Source: Luteitalea sp. TBR-22 (GTDB lineage Bacteria; Acidobacteriota; Vicinamibacteria; Vicinamibacterales; Vicinamibacteraceae). From it: a stretch of 64,000 nt of DNA. How positions within the stretch are numbered: position 1 is the stretch's first letter; every line of letters begins with the position of its first letter. The notes under the pieces are model-generated. The model saw only the letters and a list, made by a program, of their open reading frames with translations. It did no database searches and was not told the DNA's origin. Both the position numbers and the translations under genes were made by a program. The stretch spans positions 4,052,501 to 4,116,500 of the forward strand of contig NZ_AP024452.1 in NCBI RefSeq assembly GCF_016865485.1, written 5' to 3'. This document shows positions 47,741 to 55,829 of the stretch, piece after piece.

Positions 47741-47862
47741 CTTGGGCCTTGGGCCCTGGGCCTTGGGCCCTGGGCCTTGGCCTTGGGCCTTGGGCCTTGG
47801 CCTTGGGCCTTGGGCCTTGGGGCCTTGGCCTTGGGCCTTGGGCCCTGGCCTTGGGCCTTCCC
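47741..47862. repeat. GGGCCTT/GGGCCCT tandem array
   Basis: About 120 bases made almost only of CTTGGGC and CCTGGGC-type units with few substitutions. It begins downstream of the Gfo/Idh stop and ends two bases before the left inverted repeat of the IS481-type element. Any open frame through it is low complexity. Confidence 0.85.
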
Positions 47863-47864
47863 CC

Positions 47865-49025
47865 TGTGCAACCGGAAGCATGGGTAACAGCTCAGACCGG
47901 ATAGATGGGTGACACGTTCATGAGTGTGTGGGGGCGACGCGGCGCCCGTGCCACCCAGGCGTGAAGCGGCGCGTCTGCCGCCCTATGCGGCCCAGTTCGA
48001 CCTGGAGAAAGCGGACGGTCCAATCCCCGCGGGGCGTTTCAACCAGGCCGACGAGCTCGCCCCGGAGGGCTTCGCTGACGAAGACCAGCCCGCCCTGCCA
48101 CTTGATCTGCCCCGTGGGCCTCACGCGGCGAACCTGGTGCTGCGCGTCGTACCACGGGTCTTCGAGGCGCGCGGGGTAGGGCCGGGGCGAGGCGCGATAG
48201 CGCGTCGCGGGAGGCTGCAGGTCCAGGGCTCATGCGGACGCTCGTCGTTGAAGAGCCGCCGATGCGCATCGATACGCCGTTGCTGCGCGCCTGGGGTTCG
48301 CGCGGGCGGGGTGCTGGCGTCCTGCTGCAACGTCAGATGAAAACGCTCATGGCGGCCATTCTCCTGCGGCGCCCCGGGCGTGATGCGGTCGAGGGCAATG
48401 CCCGGCTTCAGCTACCACACCGCGAGCTGGGACAGGCGGCCCGCGCCCGTCGTGGCAAAGGGCGGCCCGTTATCGCTGCGCAGCGCCCGCGGCAGCCCGT
48501 ACTCGCGAAAGGTGCGCTCCAGCCACGGGCGCACGCCGCGCGCATCCGGCGACGTCATACGACAGCACAGCACATCGCGACTCCAGGCGTCGGTGACGGT
48601 GAGCGGGTTGCAGCGCGTGCCGTCTTGCGTCCGAAACCAGCCCTTGAAGTCGATGCACCACACATCGTTGGGCGCGGTGGCGTCCGCCAAGGGCTGCGTG
48701 AGCGGCACCGGGTAGCGCGTCCGGCGCTGCGGCGGGGGCCATGGCGCGCCCGTGCTGGTGCGGCGCCCGCGAGCGGTCGCCGAGCCCCGTCGCCGGCGCG
48801 GGCTCGTACCGCTCGACCCACTTGTAGGCCGTCTTGCGACTGATGCCGTACCGGGCGGCCAACCCGGTCATCGTCCAGTCCTCGCGCAGCCAATCCGCGA
48901 TGAACGCCACACGCTGATCCGTGGGACAGGTCTCTTTCCAGGGCATCGCAGGACCGACCTCCTGCCTCCCTCGTACCTGTCACCCATGCATCCGGTCCAC
49001 TCTGTTACCTATGTAACCGGTTCAG
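47865..49025 (-). mobile_element. Degenerate IS481-family insertion sequence
   Basis: The element is bounded by imperfect inverted repeats of about 46 bases. The left end (47865-47917) carries AACCGGAAGCATGGGTAACA, then GACCGGATAGATGGGTGACA. The right end (48975-49025, inverted) carries AACCGGTTACATAGGTAACA, then GACCGGATGCATGGGTGACA. Inside lies the remnant transposase on the minus strand. The length of about 1.16 kb fits the family minus an internal deletion. No clear target duplication is visible because both flanks are C-rich. Confidence 0.85.
47930..48946 (-). pseudogene. Broken IS481-family transposase
   Basis: The first frame (ATG 48946) encodes the helix-turn-helix end, MPWKETCPTDQRVAFIADWL and MTGLAARYGISRKTAYKWVE, up to DRSRAPHQHGRA. 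After a frameshift near 48730 and an apparent loss of about 50 codons compared with intact relatives, a second frame resumes with the catalytic core (APNDVWCIDFKG carrying the first Asp, LRSDNGPPF the second). A TAG at 48412-48414 replaces the Trp expected after LAVW, then the frame continues with ENGRHERFHLTLQQD, which holds the catalytic Glu. Another frameshift follows near 48200 before the C-terminal IKWQGGLVFVSEALRG. The gene cannot make a working transposase. Confidence 0.85.
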
Positions 49026-49112
49026 CCCCCCCTTCCCCCTTCCCGCTTCCCCCTTCCCCCTTCCCGCCCTGCCTTCTTTCCTTCTCCCCTTCTACTCTTC
49101 TACTCTTCCCCT
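49026..49112. repeat. Polypyrimidine (CCCTTCC) tract
   Basis: About 85 bases of nearly pure C and T on the plus strand, including repeats of CCCCCTTCC and two TCTACTC units. It lies between the right end of the IS481-type element and the SDR start. A homopurine-homopyrimidine tract of this length could form triplex DNA. Confidence 0.7.
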
Positions 49113-49113
49113 C

Positions 49114-49902
49114 ATGTCTTCACTGCGCGGTCACCGCGCCCTGATCACCGGCGCCACGCAGGGCGTCGGCCGCGCCATCGCGGTGGCGATGGCGCGCGCC
49201 GGCGCCGACCTCGTCCTCCACGGCCTCCGCATCGACGCGCAGGCCGAGCAGACACGCGCGCAGTGCCTGGCCGCGGGCGTGCAGGTGGCGATGGTCGAGG
49301 GCGACCTCTCGTCACAGCCGGTCGAGGCCGCCACGCGCCTCGCCCGCGACGCTCACGCCGCAATGCCGGGCATCGACCTGCTCGTGAACAATGCCGGGGC
49401 GTACCTCGAGGACGCCCACTTCCTCGACGTCACGCCGGAGGCCTTCGCGCGCACCATGCGGCTGAACGTCGAGGCGCCGTTCTTCCTCACGCAGCAGTAC
49501 GCGCGACGCTGGGTGGCCGAGGGCACGCAGGGGCGCGTGCTGTTCACCGGCTCGATCAACGGCCGGCTGGCCGAGCAGAACCACGCCGCCTACGACACGT
49601 CGAAGGGCGCCGTGGAGATGATGGTGAAGACCCTGTGCGTGGCGCTCGCGCCACACGGCATCCGCGTCAACGGCATGGCGCCCGGCCTGGTGCGGACCCC
49701 GCTGACCGACGCCTTCCTGTCCGATCCGAAGGCCATGGCCTGGATGCAGATGCACACGCCCAACGGCGCGGTGCCGGGGCCGGACGTGTGCGGCGATGCG
49801 GCCGTGTTCCTGCTCAGCGACGGGGCCTGGCACGTCCACGGCCAGATGCTCCTCGTCGACGGCGGCATGAGCGCCTGGCAGCAGCCCGACGTCCCGGCCT
49901 GA
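49114..49902 (+). CDS. Short-chain dehydrogenase/reductase
   Basis: A 262-residue NAD(P)-dependent oxidoreductase of the classical SDR type. The nucleotide-binding TGATQGVG (residues about 12-19), the structural NNAG (about 91-94), the catalytic Ser in LFTGSINGRL, the Tyr and Lys in YDTSKGAVEMM, and the C-terminal VNGMAPGLVRTPLT and VDGGMSAW are all present. The substrate cannot be inferred. It lies directly after the polypyrimidine tract, so its promoter may overlap that region. Confidence 0.92.
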   Translation: MSSLRGHRALITGATQGVGRAIAVAMARAGADLVLHGLRIDAQAEQTRAQCLAAGVQVAMVEGDLSSQPVEAATRLARDAHAAMPGIDLLVNNAGAYLEDAHFLDVTPEAFARTMRLNVEAPFFLTQQYARRWVAEGTQGRVLFTGSINGRLAEQNHAAYDTSKGAVEMMVKTLCVALAPHGIRVNGMAPGLVRTPLTDAFLSDPKAMAWMQMHTPNGAVPGPDVCGDAAVFLLSDGAWHVHGQMLLVDGGMSAWQQPDVPA

Positions 49903-49941
49903 ACGTCCCGAGGTCAGCCCTGCCGCCAACGCCGCCGGGCG

Positions 49942-50280
49942 TCACTGTTCCTTGACGATGCCCTTCGGTGCGCCGGTGGTGCAGTCGATGCGCAGCAACT
50001 CGTTGGCGCCCACCCCGTACTTGCCGGCGGGCACCCGATAGTCACCCTGGCCGTTGCGCGACCGCACCAGTTGCACGGTCGTCTTGTCCTGCAGGTCCAT
50101 CATCGGCGAGAGGCAGGCGGTGCTGAGGTTGGGCGTCCCGTCATCGCGCACGAACGTGCCCGGCGTCCCCGTGGCCGGCCGCACGATCGTCTCGGGCGTC
50201 GTCTTCAGGCCGTCCTTCACCGTGGCACACCCCCCGGAGGCCGCCAGGAGCACCGTAGCGGCAAGCACGCGTACACGCAT
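49942..50280 (-). CDS. Small secreted lipoprotein of unknown function
   Basis: A 112-residue protein with a lipoprotein signal (MRVRVLAATVLLAASGGCATV; lipobox SGGC, Cys at about residue 18). The mature part is short and hydrophilic (TFVRDDGTPNLSTACLSPMM, YRVPAGKYGVGANELLRIDC) with two further cysteines. No family recognised. The frame runs on upstream to 50601, but only the ATG at 50280 gives a signal peptide. Confidence 0.7.
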   Translation of the reverse strand: MRVRVLAATVLLAASGGCATVKDGLKTTPETIVRPATGTPGTFVRDDGTPNLSTACLSPMMDLQDKTTVQLVRSRNGQGDYRVPAGKYGVGANELLRIDCTTGAPKGIVKEQ

Positions 50281-50412
50281 CGTCGTCTCTCCCTCTGTTG
50301 GTCGGTCAGGCGCGGTGGCCCGCCTCGTGGTCCGCGCAAGGAAGAATCGGCCAGCAGGCGGCGCGACTGCAACCCCGAGGCCCATCGGCCCGCCTCGCCG
50401 GTCGGCGCGCGC

Positions 50413-50443
50413 TCGCCAGGGCCGGCCCAGGGGCCGGCGGGCG
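50413..50443. other. GC-rich perfect hairpin in divergent intergenic region
   Basis: GCCGGCCC (50421-50428) and GGGCCGGC (50431-50438) form an eight-pair stem, with further flanking pairs (CGCC/GGCG). It sits between the divergent lipoprotein and transporter genes and could be an operator or merely a structural palindrome. Confidence 0.4.
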
Positions 50444-50525
50444 ACGGCCGGCGCGGGTGTCCGGCCACGGTCGGCGGCTCGCCGTGCAACGCAGGGGAGG
50501 GTCAGTGTCGTTACACTAGCCGACC

Positions 50526-51818
50526 ATGCCTGAACGACGGGGAGTCCTCCAGCGCCTGATCGACGTGCGCCCTGGCGAGGTGGCAGCGCTGCTGTGGGCA
50601 TCGCTGTTCTATTTCTGCGTGCTGTGCGCGTACTACGTCATCAGGCCCATCCGGGACGACATGGGCGTCGCGGGCGGCGTCGACAACCTCCCCTGGCTGT
50701 TCACGGGGACGTTGCTCGGCATGGCGCTCGCCAATCCGCCGTACGCGGCGCTGGTGTCCAGGCTGCCCCGCCTGCGCTTCATCACGCTCACCTACCGGTT
50801 CTTCGAGACCAACCTGCTGGTCTTCTTCGGGCTCCTGCTCGTCACGACGGCCGCGCAGCAGATCTGGGTCGGCCGGGTGTTCTTCATCTGGACGTCGGTC
50901 TTCAACCTCTTCGTCGTCTCGGTGTTCTGGGCCTTCCTCGTCGACGTCTTCACGCGCGAGCAGGGCGCGCGGCTGTTCGGCTTCATCGCCGCCGGCGCGA
51001 CCGTCGGCGCGATGAGCGGCTCGGCAATCACGGCCTCGCTCGTGTCGGTGCTCGGCTCCACGCCCCTGTTGCTCGTCTCGGTGGCGCTCCTCGAGGTGGC
51101 GGTCTTCTCGATGCGTCGGCTCTCGGCCATCGCCACCGACCTGCGCACCCGCACGGGCACGGCGGCCGAGGAGGCGCCGATCGGCGGGGGCATGCTCGCC
51201 GGCCTGTCGCACGCCGTCGGCAACCCGTACCTGCTCAACGTGAGCGTGTACATGCTGCTCTTCGCGATCACGTCGACGCTGCTCTACTTCCAGCAGGCCG
51301 ACATCGCGTCGAAGGCCTTCACCGACCGGGCGGCGCGCACCGCCTTCTTCGCGCGCATCGACCTCGTGGTGAACGCGCTCACCCTGGTCACCCAGCTGTT
51401 CCTCACGAGCCGGATCCTCAAGGCGCTCGGCGTCGCGCTCACCCTGTCGATCCTGCCGCTGCTCAGCGTGATCGGGTTCGCGTGGCTCGGTGCCACGCCG
51501 ACCATCGCGGCGATCGTCGTCCTGCAGGTGGCCCGACGCGCCGGCAATTTCGCCATCGCACGGCCGACCCGCGAGGTGCTGTTCACCGTGCTGCCGCGCG
51601 AGGACAAGTACAAGGCCAAGAACTTCATCGACACGGTCGTGTACCGGCTCGGCGACCAGGTCGGCGCGTGGGCGTACGCCGCCCTGGGGTGGCTGGGCCT
51701 CACGTTGTCGGGCATCGCCTGGGTCGCGGTGCCCGTGTCGGCCGTGTGGCTGGCCAACGCGTTCTGGCTGGGGCGCCGGCAGGAGCGCCTCGCCCGAGCC
51801 GCGGAACCGCCGCGATGA
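50526..51818 (+). CDS. NTP/NDP-carrier-like or MFS membrane transporter
   Basis: A 430-residue polytopic protein with about 12 helices. The opening ASLFYFCVLCAYYVIRPIRD and the segments FFETNLLVFFGLLLVTTAAQ and ARPTREVLFTVLPREDKYKA with the following YRLGDQVGAWAY resemble the ATP/ADP translocase-like (Tlc) branch found in intracellular bacteria, but also occurring in free-living ones as poorly characterised MFS proteins. YYVIRPIRD is the most indicative. The substrate is unknown; nucleotides are only one possibility. A GNAT acetyltransferase gene follows at 82 bases. Confidence 0.78.
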   Translation: MPERRGVLQRLIDVRPGEVAALLWASLFYFCVLCAYYVIRPIRDDMGVAGGVDNLPWLFTGTLLGMALANPPYAALVSRLPRLRFITLTYRFFETNLLVFFGLLLVTTAAQQIWVGRVFFIWTSVFNLFVVSVFWAFLVDVFTREQGARLFGFIAAGATVGAMSGSAITASLVSVLGSTPLLLVSVALLEVAVFSMRRLSAIATDLRTRTGTAAEEAPIGGGMLAGLSHAVGNPYLLNVSVYMLLFAITSTLLYFQQADIASKAFTDRAARTAFFARIDLVVNALTLVTQLFLTSRILKALGVALTLSILPLLSVIGFAWLGATPTIAAIVVLQVARRAGNFAIARPTREVLFTVLPREDKYKAKNFIDTVVYRLGDQVGAWAYAALGWLGLTLSGIAWVAVPVSAVWLANAFWLGRRQERLARAAEPPR

Positions 51819-51900
51819 CCGGCGCCGATGCCACTCGGTCTTCCTGCGTCCGGTAGGGGCGGCGGCCCAGGCCCCGCCCCTGCCTCGCTCCTGGTGTCCC

Positions 51901-52371
51901 ATGGTGATTCGTGCCGCCACTCGTGATGACGTGCCGGCCCTCGGCCGGCTCGGCGCGCAGTTGATGCGCCAGCACCACGCGTTCGACCCGCAGCGCTTCC
52001 TCGCGCCCGGTGACGCGCCGGAGGCCGGCTACGGGAGGTTCCTCGGCAGCCAGCTCGACGACCCTGACGCCTTCGTTCACGTGGCCGAGGACGAGGGACG
52101 CGTCGTCGGGTACGTGTACGCAGGCATCGAGCCGCTGTCGTGGAAGGAGCTGCGCGACGAGTGCGGGTTCGTGCACGACCTGCTCGTCGAGGAATCGGCG
52201 CGCGGACAGGGGGCAGGGCGGGCCCTGCTCGAGGCGGCGGCAGCGTGGTTGGTGTCGCGCGGCATGCCACGCGTGATGCTGTGGACGGCGTCGCAGAACC
52301 AGGCCGCGCAACGCCTGTTCGCGCACGCGGGCTTCCGGCCGACGATGATCGAGATGACGCGCGAGTCGTAG
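51901..52371 (+). CDS. GNAT-family N-acetyltransferase
   Basis: 156 residues from ATG 51901. The GNAT fold is recognisable from VIRAATRDDVPALGRLGAQL at the N terminus, the central strand VHVAEDEGRVVGYVYAG, the acetyl-CoA-binding motif A (VEESARGQGAGRALLEAA, with R/Q-x-x-G-x-G/A), and the C-terminal strand NQAAQRLFAHAGFRP. The acceptor is unknown. The start of the next gene lies 5 bases after its stop, so the two probably share a transcript. Confidence 0.93.
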   Translation: MVIRAATRDDVPALGRLGAQLMRQHHAFDPQRFLAPGDAPEAGYGRFLGSQLDDPDAFVHVAEDEGRVVGYVYAGIEPLSWKELRDECGFVHDLLVEESARGQGAGRALLEAAAAWLVSRGMPRVMLWTASQNQAAQRLFAHAGFRPTMIEMTRES

Positions 52372-52376
52372 CGGCC

Positions 52377-53435
52377 ATGCGCCTCCCCTCGCTGCCCGGC
52401 CTCGTCATCGCCACTGGCATGGTGGCCGCCTGGCTGGTCGGCTGCGCGGCACCGGTGCGCATGACGACCGCGTCGGCGCCGTCGCATGGCTGTCGCGCGG
52501 CGCCCGACGGCGCGGTCGCCTGGGTCCATCCCGTCGATCCGGAAGAGCGCGAGGCGCTCGACGCCCGCTGCGCGCCCCTGGCGCCGCCACTGGTGCGCGT
52601 CGGGTCGACGCCGGCAAGGCCCGCCTCACGGGTCATGGTCGCTACCTGGAACATGCACGACGGACGGGGCGACATCGTCTCGCTGGCCCGCGACCTCCTG
52701 GCAGGCGCTGGCGAGGCGCCGCCCGACGCCGTGATCCTGCTGCTGCAGGAACTCGTGCGCGCCACCGCGGTCGCCACCGCCGGCGGAGGCGGCCGGGACA
52801 CCGGCGTGCGCGACGTGCCCACGGTGGTCGTCGACCTCGGCTGGCACCTGGCGTACGTGCCGGCCAAGCGGAATCGCCTCGAGCCGGCCGGCGCCTCGGC
52901 CGCCGATCGCGGGACGGCGATCATGTCGACCCTGCCCATCGCGGATCTCGCCGCCATCGAGCTGCCCGTCGAACGCCAGCGGCGCGTCGCGCTGTCGGGC
53001 CACGTGCGCGCGACGACGCGCGACGGACGTCCGTGGCGCCTGCGCGTCGTCAGTGTCCACCTGGAGAATCGCTCCGGCATGCGCCGCGTGTGGGTGCGGG
53101 CCGGCGCGAGCCGCACGCGCCAGGCGGAGGCCCTGCTCGAGGCGATCGGCTTCGACGCGCATCCTCCCGAGGCGGCCGACGACGGCGTCGTCCTCGCCGG
53201 CGACTTCAACACCTGGCTCGGTGACGACGAGCAGGCCTTGCGCCTGCTCAGGGAGGCCTTCCCCCACGGGCCACCGAGTGACCCTCGCCCGACGATGGAG
53301 AACGGCTGGCGACTCGACCACGTCTTCGTGCGACTGCCGGCGGGTGTCACCGCCGCGCATCGCCGCCTGGAGTCGACGTACGGCTCCGATCACTTTCCCG
53401 TCGTGACGACCCTCGACTTCCACCGCCTCGATTGA
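52377..53435 (+). CDS. Lipoprotein of the endonuclease/exonuclease/phosphatase family
   Basis: 352 residues. The N terminus has a lipobox (MVAAWLVGCAAP; Cys at about 24), then a linker and the DNase-I-like hydrolase fold: VATWNMHDGRGDIV, VILLLQELVRATAV (metal-binding Glu), ADRGTAIMSTLPIADL, VSVHLENRSGMR, VLAGDFNTWLGDDE (catalytic Asp-x-Asn), LDHVFVRLP and GSDHFPVVT (catalytic His). All metal and catalytic residues are visible, so it is likely active outside the cytoplasm. The substrate, a nucleic acid, phospholipid headgroup or phosphate monoester, is unknown. Transcribed after the GNAT gene. Confidence 0.9.
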   Translation: MRLPSLPGLVIATGMVAAWLVGCAAPVRMTTASAPSHGCRAAPDGAVAWVHPVDPEEREALDARCAPLAPPLVRVGSTPARPASRVMVATWNMHDGRGDIVSLARDLLAGAGEAPPDAVILLLQELVRATAVATAGGGGRDTGVRDVPTVVVDLGWHLAYVPAKRNRLEPAGASAADRGTAIMSTLPIADLAAIELPVERQRRVALSGHVRATTRDGRPWRLRVVSVHLENRSGMRRVWVRAGASRTRQAEALLEAIGFDAHPPEAADDGVVLAGDFNTWLGDDEQALRLLREAFPHGPPSDPRPTMENGWRLDHVFVRLPAGVTAAHRRLESTYGSDHFPVVTTLDFHRLD

Positions 53436-53471
53436 CCGCGGCCCGCCGCCGCCCTGACCCGGAGTGCACGA

Positions 53472-54644
53472 GTGAGACGACCGCCTGCTTCAGCCCTTGC
53501 CGCCCTTGTCCTCGCGCTGGCGTGCGCCACTCCGGCCCTCGCCCAGGCGCCTGCCGAGGCGCCTGCCGCGCCACCGGCTGCAGCACCTGCGCCGCTCGTC
53601 TCGCCCGAGGTGCACGCCGACGGGCGCATCACGTTCCGTCTCCGCGCCCCGAACGCGACTGCCGTCGCCGTGTCGCGCGCTGGCGCGCCGCGCCTGCCGA
53701 TGGCCCGCGACGACCAGGGTGTCTGGACGGCGACCACGGCGGCTCTCGAGCCCGACATCTACCAGTACACGTTCAACGTCGACGGGCAGTCGCTGCTCGA
53801 CCCGATGAACGGCTGGATCGCGCCGAACCTCCTGAACCCGTCCAACATGGTGCGCGTGCCGGGCCCCGCCTCCGGCCAGGACCAGCGGCCGTGGGATGTC
53901 GCCGACGTGCCGCGCGGCCAGTTGCATCGTCACTTCTACAAGTCCGCGCGGATCGGCGACCACCGCGACTACTACGTCTACACGCCGCCCGGTTACGCCA
54001 CGGCGCGCGCCACCACCTACCCCGTGCTGTACCTGCTGCACGGGTTCAGCGACGATGCCAGCGGGTGGACGTCGGTGGGCCAGGCGCACGTGATCTTCGA
54101 CAACCTGATCGCGCGCAAGGCGATGGTGCCGATGGTCGTCGTGATGACGCTCGGCTACGGCGCACCGGAGATCGTGACGCGCGGGGCACGATCGCCGCAG
54201 CTGCGCATGAAGAGCATGGAGGGCTATCGCGATGCGCTGTTCTCCGAGGTGATCCCGGCGATCGAGCGTGACTACCGGGTCGATGCCCGTCGCGAGGCGC
54301 GGGCCATCGCCGGGTTGTCGATGGGCGGCGCCGAGACGCTCTTCGTGGGCCTGAACGCGATCGATCGCTTCGCCTGGATTGGCGCGTTCAGCGCCGGTGG
54401 GCTCGGGCAGCCGTCGGAGCTGCCGCAGATGTTTCCCTCGCTGAACGCCGCCGCCGGCAAGCGGCTGAAGCTGCTGTGGATCGCGTGCGGCACCGAGGAC
54501 GGCCTGATCGAGGCCAACCGCCAGGTGCATGCGTTCCTCACCGAGCGCGGCGTCGCCCACGAGTTCGTCGAGACGCCCGGCGCGCACACGTGGATGGTGT
54601 GGCGCCGCTACCTGAGCACGTTGGCGCCGCTGCTCTTCCGGTGA
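53472..54644 (+). CDS. Secreted esterase (alpha/beta-hydrolase, CE1-type)
   Basis: 390 residues from a GTG start with a signal peptide (MRRPPASALAALVLALACATPALAQ). An N-terminal immunoglobulin-like E-set domain (RITFRLRAPNATAVAVS, residues about 50-150) is followed by a CE1-type esterase domain: YYVYTPPGYATARATTYPVL, LLHGFSDDASGWT, nucleophile in AIAGLSMGGAETLFVGL, the acidic residue in CGTEDGLIEANR and His in TPGAHTWMVWRRYLS. This is the layout of feruloyl and acetyl-xylan esterases. Probably plant-polysaccharide side-chain removal; the substrate is unproven. Confidence 0.9.
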   Translation: MRRPPASALAALVLALACATPALAQAPAEAPAAPPAAAPAPLVSPEVHADGRITFRLRAPNATAVAVSRAGAPRLPMARDDQGVWTATTAALEPDIYQYTFNVDGQSLLDPMNGWIAPNLLNPSNMVRVPGPASGQDQRPWDVADVPRGQLHRHFYKSARIGDHRDYYVYTPPGYATARATTYPVLYLLHGFSDDASGWTSVGQAHVIFDNLIARKAMVPMVVVMTLGYGAPEIVTRGARSPQLRMKSMEGYRDALFSEVIPAIERDYRVDARREARAIAGLSMGGAETLFVGLNAIDRFAWIGAFSAGGLGQPSELPQMFPSLNAAAGKRLKLLWIACGTEDGLIEANRQVHAFLTERGVAHEFVETPGAHTWMVWRRYLSTLAPLLFR

Positions 54645-54650
54645 GGCGCG

Positions 54651-54690
54651 CCTCCTGACGCCTGACGCGTCACGCCTGACGCGTCACCGG
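54651..54690. repeat. CCTGACGCGTCA tandem repeat
   Basis: Three to four copies of a CCTGACGC/GCGTCACG unit fill the gap between the convergent esterase and SDR genes. The sequence is partly palindromic (GCCTGACGCGTCACGC). Confidence 0.6.
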
Positions 54691-55751
54691 ATCTCGTTGT
54701 TGGCCCGGGCGGCGGCGTTGGGCAACAGCGGCGTCAGCCATCCGAACCCCACCTCGCTGGTCGCGCGACGGACCTCGCCCGTCGCGCGATCGCTCGGGCC
54801 GGGCAGCAAACGCCCGGCGATGATCGCCTTGACGCCGGCCGCCAGTTGCGGGACGAGCGTCTCGGCGATCTCGGCCAACCGGAACTGCAGGCCCGGCGTC
54901 GCGTGCGCGCGGCCGGCGACGCACGCGTCGACGAGTTCGCGTGCGGCCCGGGTGCCCGACATCGACGTGAGCGGCGTCGCCACCCCGGCGCCGAACCAGA
55001 GCGCCTCCTTCTCGTGCTGCCCTCGCACCAGAATCTTGCCGTGCGAGCCCGTCCGCATCAGGCCGGGCGTGGCGGTCGTCACCAGGACGCCGTCCTTGTG
55101 GAGTTCGGCGCGCAGCGTCTCCGACAGGCCGACCAGCGCGAACTTGCCGGCCGAGTAGGCGGCCAGGTGCGGGACGCCGACGCGTCCGCCGAACGACGAG
55201 ATGTTGAGCAGTCGCGCCCCGCCCGGCGCCCGCCGCAGGAACGGCAGCGCCTCCCGCGTGAGGTACAGCGGGCCCCAGAAGTGGGTGTCGAGCGACTCCT
55301 GGAAGTCCTCGAGCTGCGCGTGCTCGAACGGCGCGGCCTGGATCACGCCGGCGTTGTTGACCACGACGTCGAGGCGACCGGTGCGGCCGACGACGAGCCT
55401 GACGAGGTCGGCGACGGCGCGCGGATCGCGCACGTCGCAGCACTCGGCGATCACGTCCAGGCCGCTGGCGCGCAGTTGGTCTTCGGCACGGCCGATCTCG
55501 GAAGGAGTTCGCGACACGATCGCCAGGCGGGCGCCGCGGCGCCCGAACTCGCGCGCCAGCAGCAGGCCGAGACCGCGGACTCCGCCGGTGATGAGGACGG
55601 TGCGGCCCCGCAGTTGGTAGGCGTGCGCCGCGCGCCACCATGCGGTGGCCGCGACGGCCGCGGCCAGCCCGCCGAGCGCGACCAGGGCGGCATGGTCGGA
55701 CCCGTGCGGACGCGATCCGGAGCCTGTCGACCGAGGTGCGTCGGCGGCCAT
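54684..55751 (-). CDS. Short-chain dehydrogenase/reductase with N-terminal membrane anchor
   Basis: 355 residues. A hydrophobic anchor segment (ALVALGGLAAAVAATAWW) precedes a classical SDR domain: TGGVRGLGLLLAREFGRRG, NNAG, the catalytic Ser in LLNISSFGGRVG and YxxxK in AAYSAGKFALVGLSE, followed by a C-terminal extension. Such membrane-tethered SDRs may act on lipids. The ATG at 55751 is given; an ATG eight codons upstream (55775) is also possible. Convergent with the esterase, divergent from the YdcF gene. Confidence 0.88.
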   Translation of the reverse strand: MAADAPRSTGSGSRPHGSDHAALVALGGLAAAVAATAWWRAAHAYQLRGRTVLITGGVRGLGLLLAREFGRRGARLAIVSRTPSEIGRAEDQLRASGLDVIAECCDVRDPRAVADLVRLVVGRTGRLDVVVNNAGVIQAAPFEHAQLEDFQESLDTHFWGPLYLTREALPFLRRAPGGARLLNISSFGGRVGVPHLAAYSAGKFALVGLSETLRAELHKDGVLVTTATPGLMRTGSHGKILVRGQHEKEALWFGAGVATPLTSMSGTRAARELVDACVAGRAHATPGLQFRLAEIAETLVPQLAAGVKAIIAGRLLPGPSDRATGEVRRATSEVGFGWLTPLLPNAAARANNEIR

Positions 55752-55829
55752 GTCGTGTGCAATGCCGGAGATCATGATGGGGGTCGTGAAGCAAACCCAC
55801 GGCCAGTGGTATGGTGCGGCTGCTCGACC

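Noticed and set aside
47741-47862. CRISPR array
   Set aside because: Units are 7-8 bp with no spacers, so this is simple tandem low-complexity sequence. No cas genes are present.
54846-55829. Long plus-strand frame before the YdcF gene
   Set aside because: It is antisense to the SDR gene at 54684-55751, with no domain similarity.
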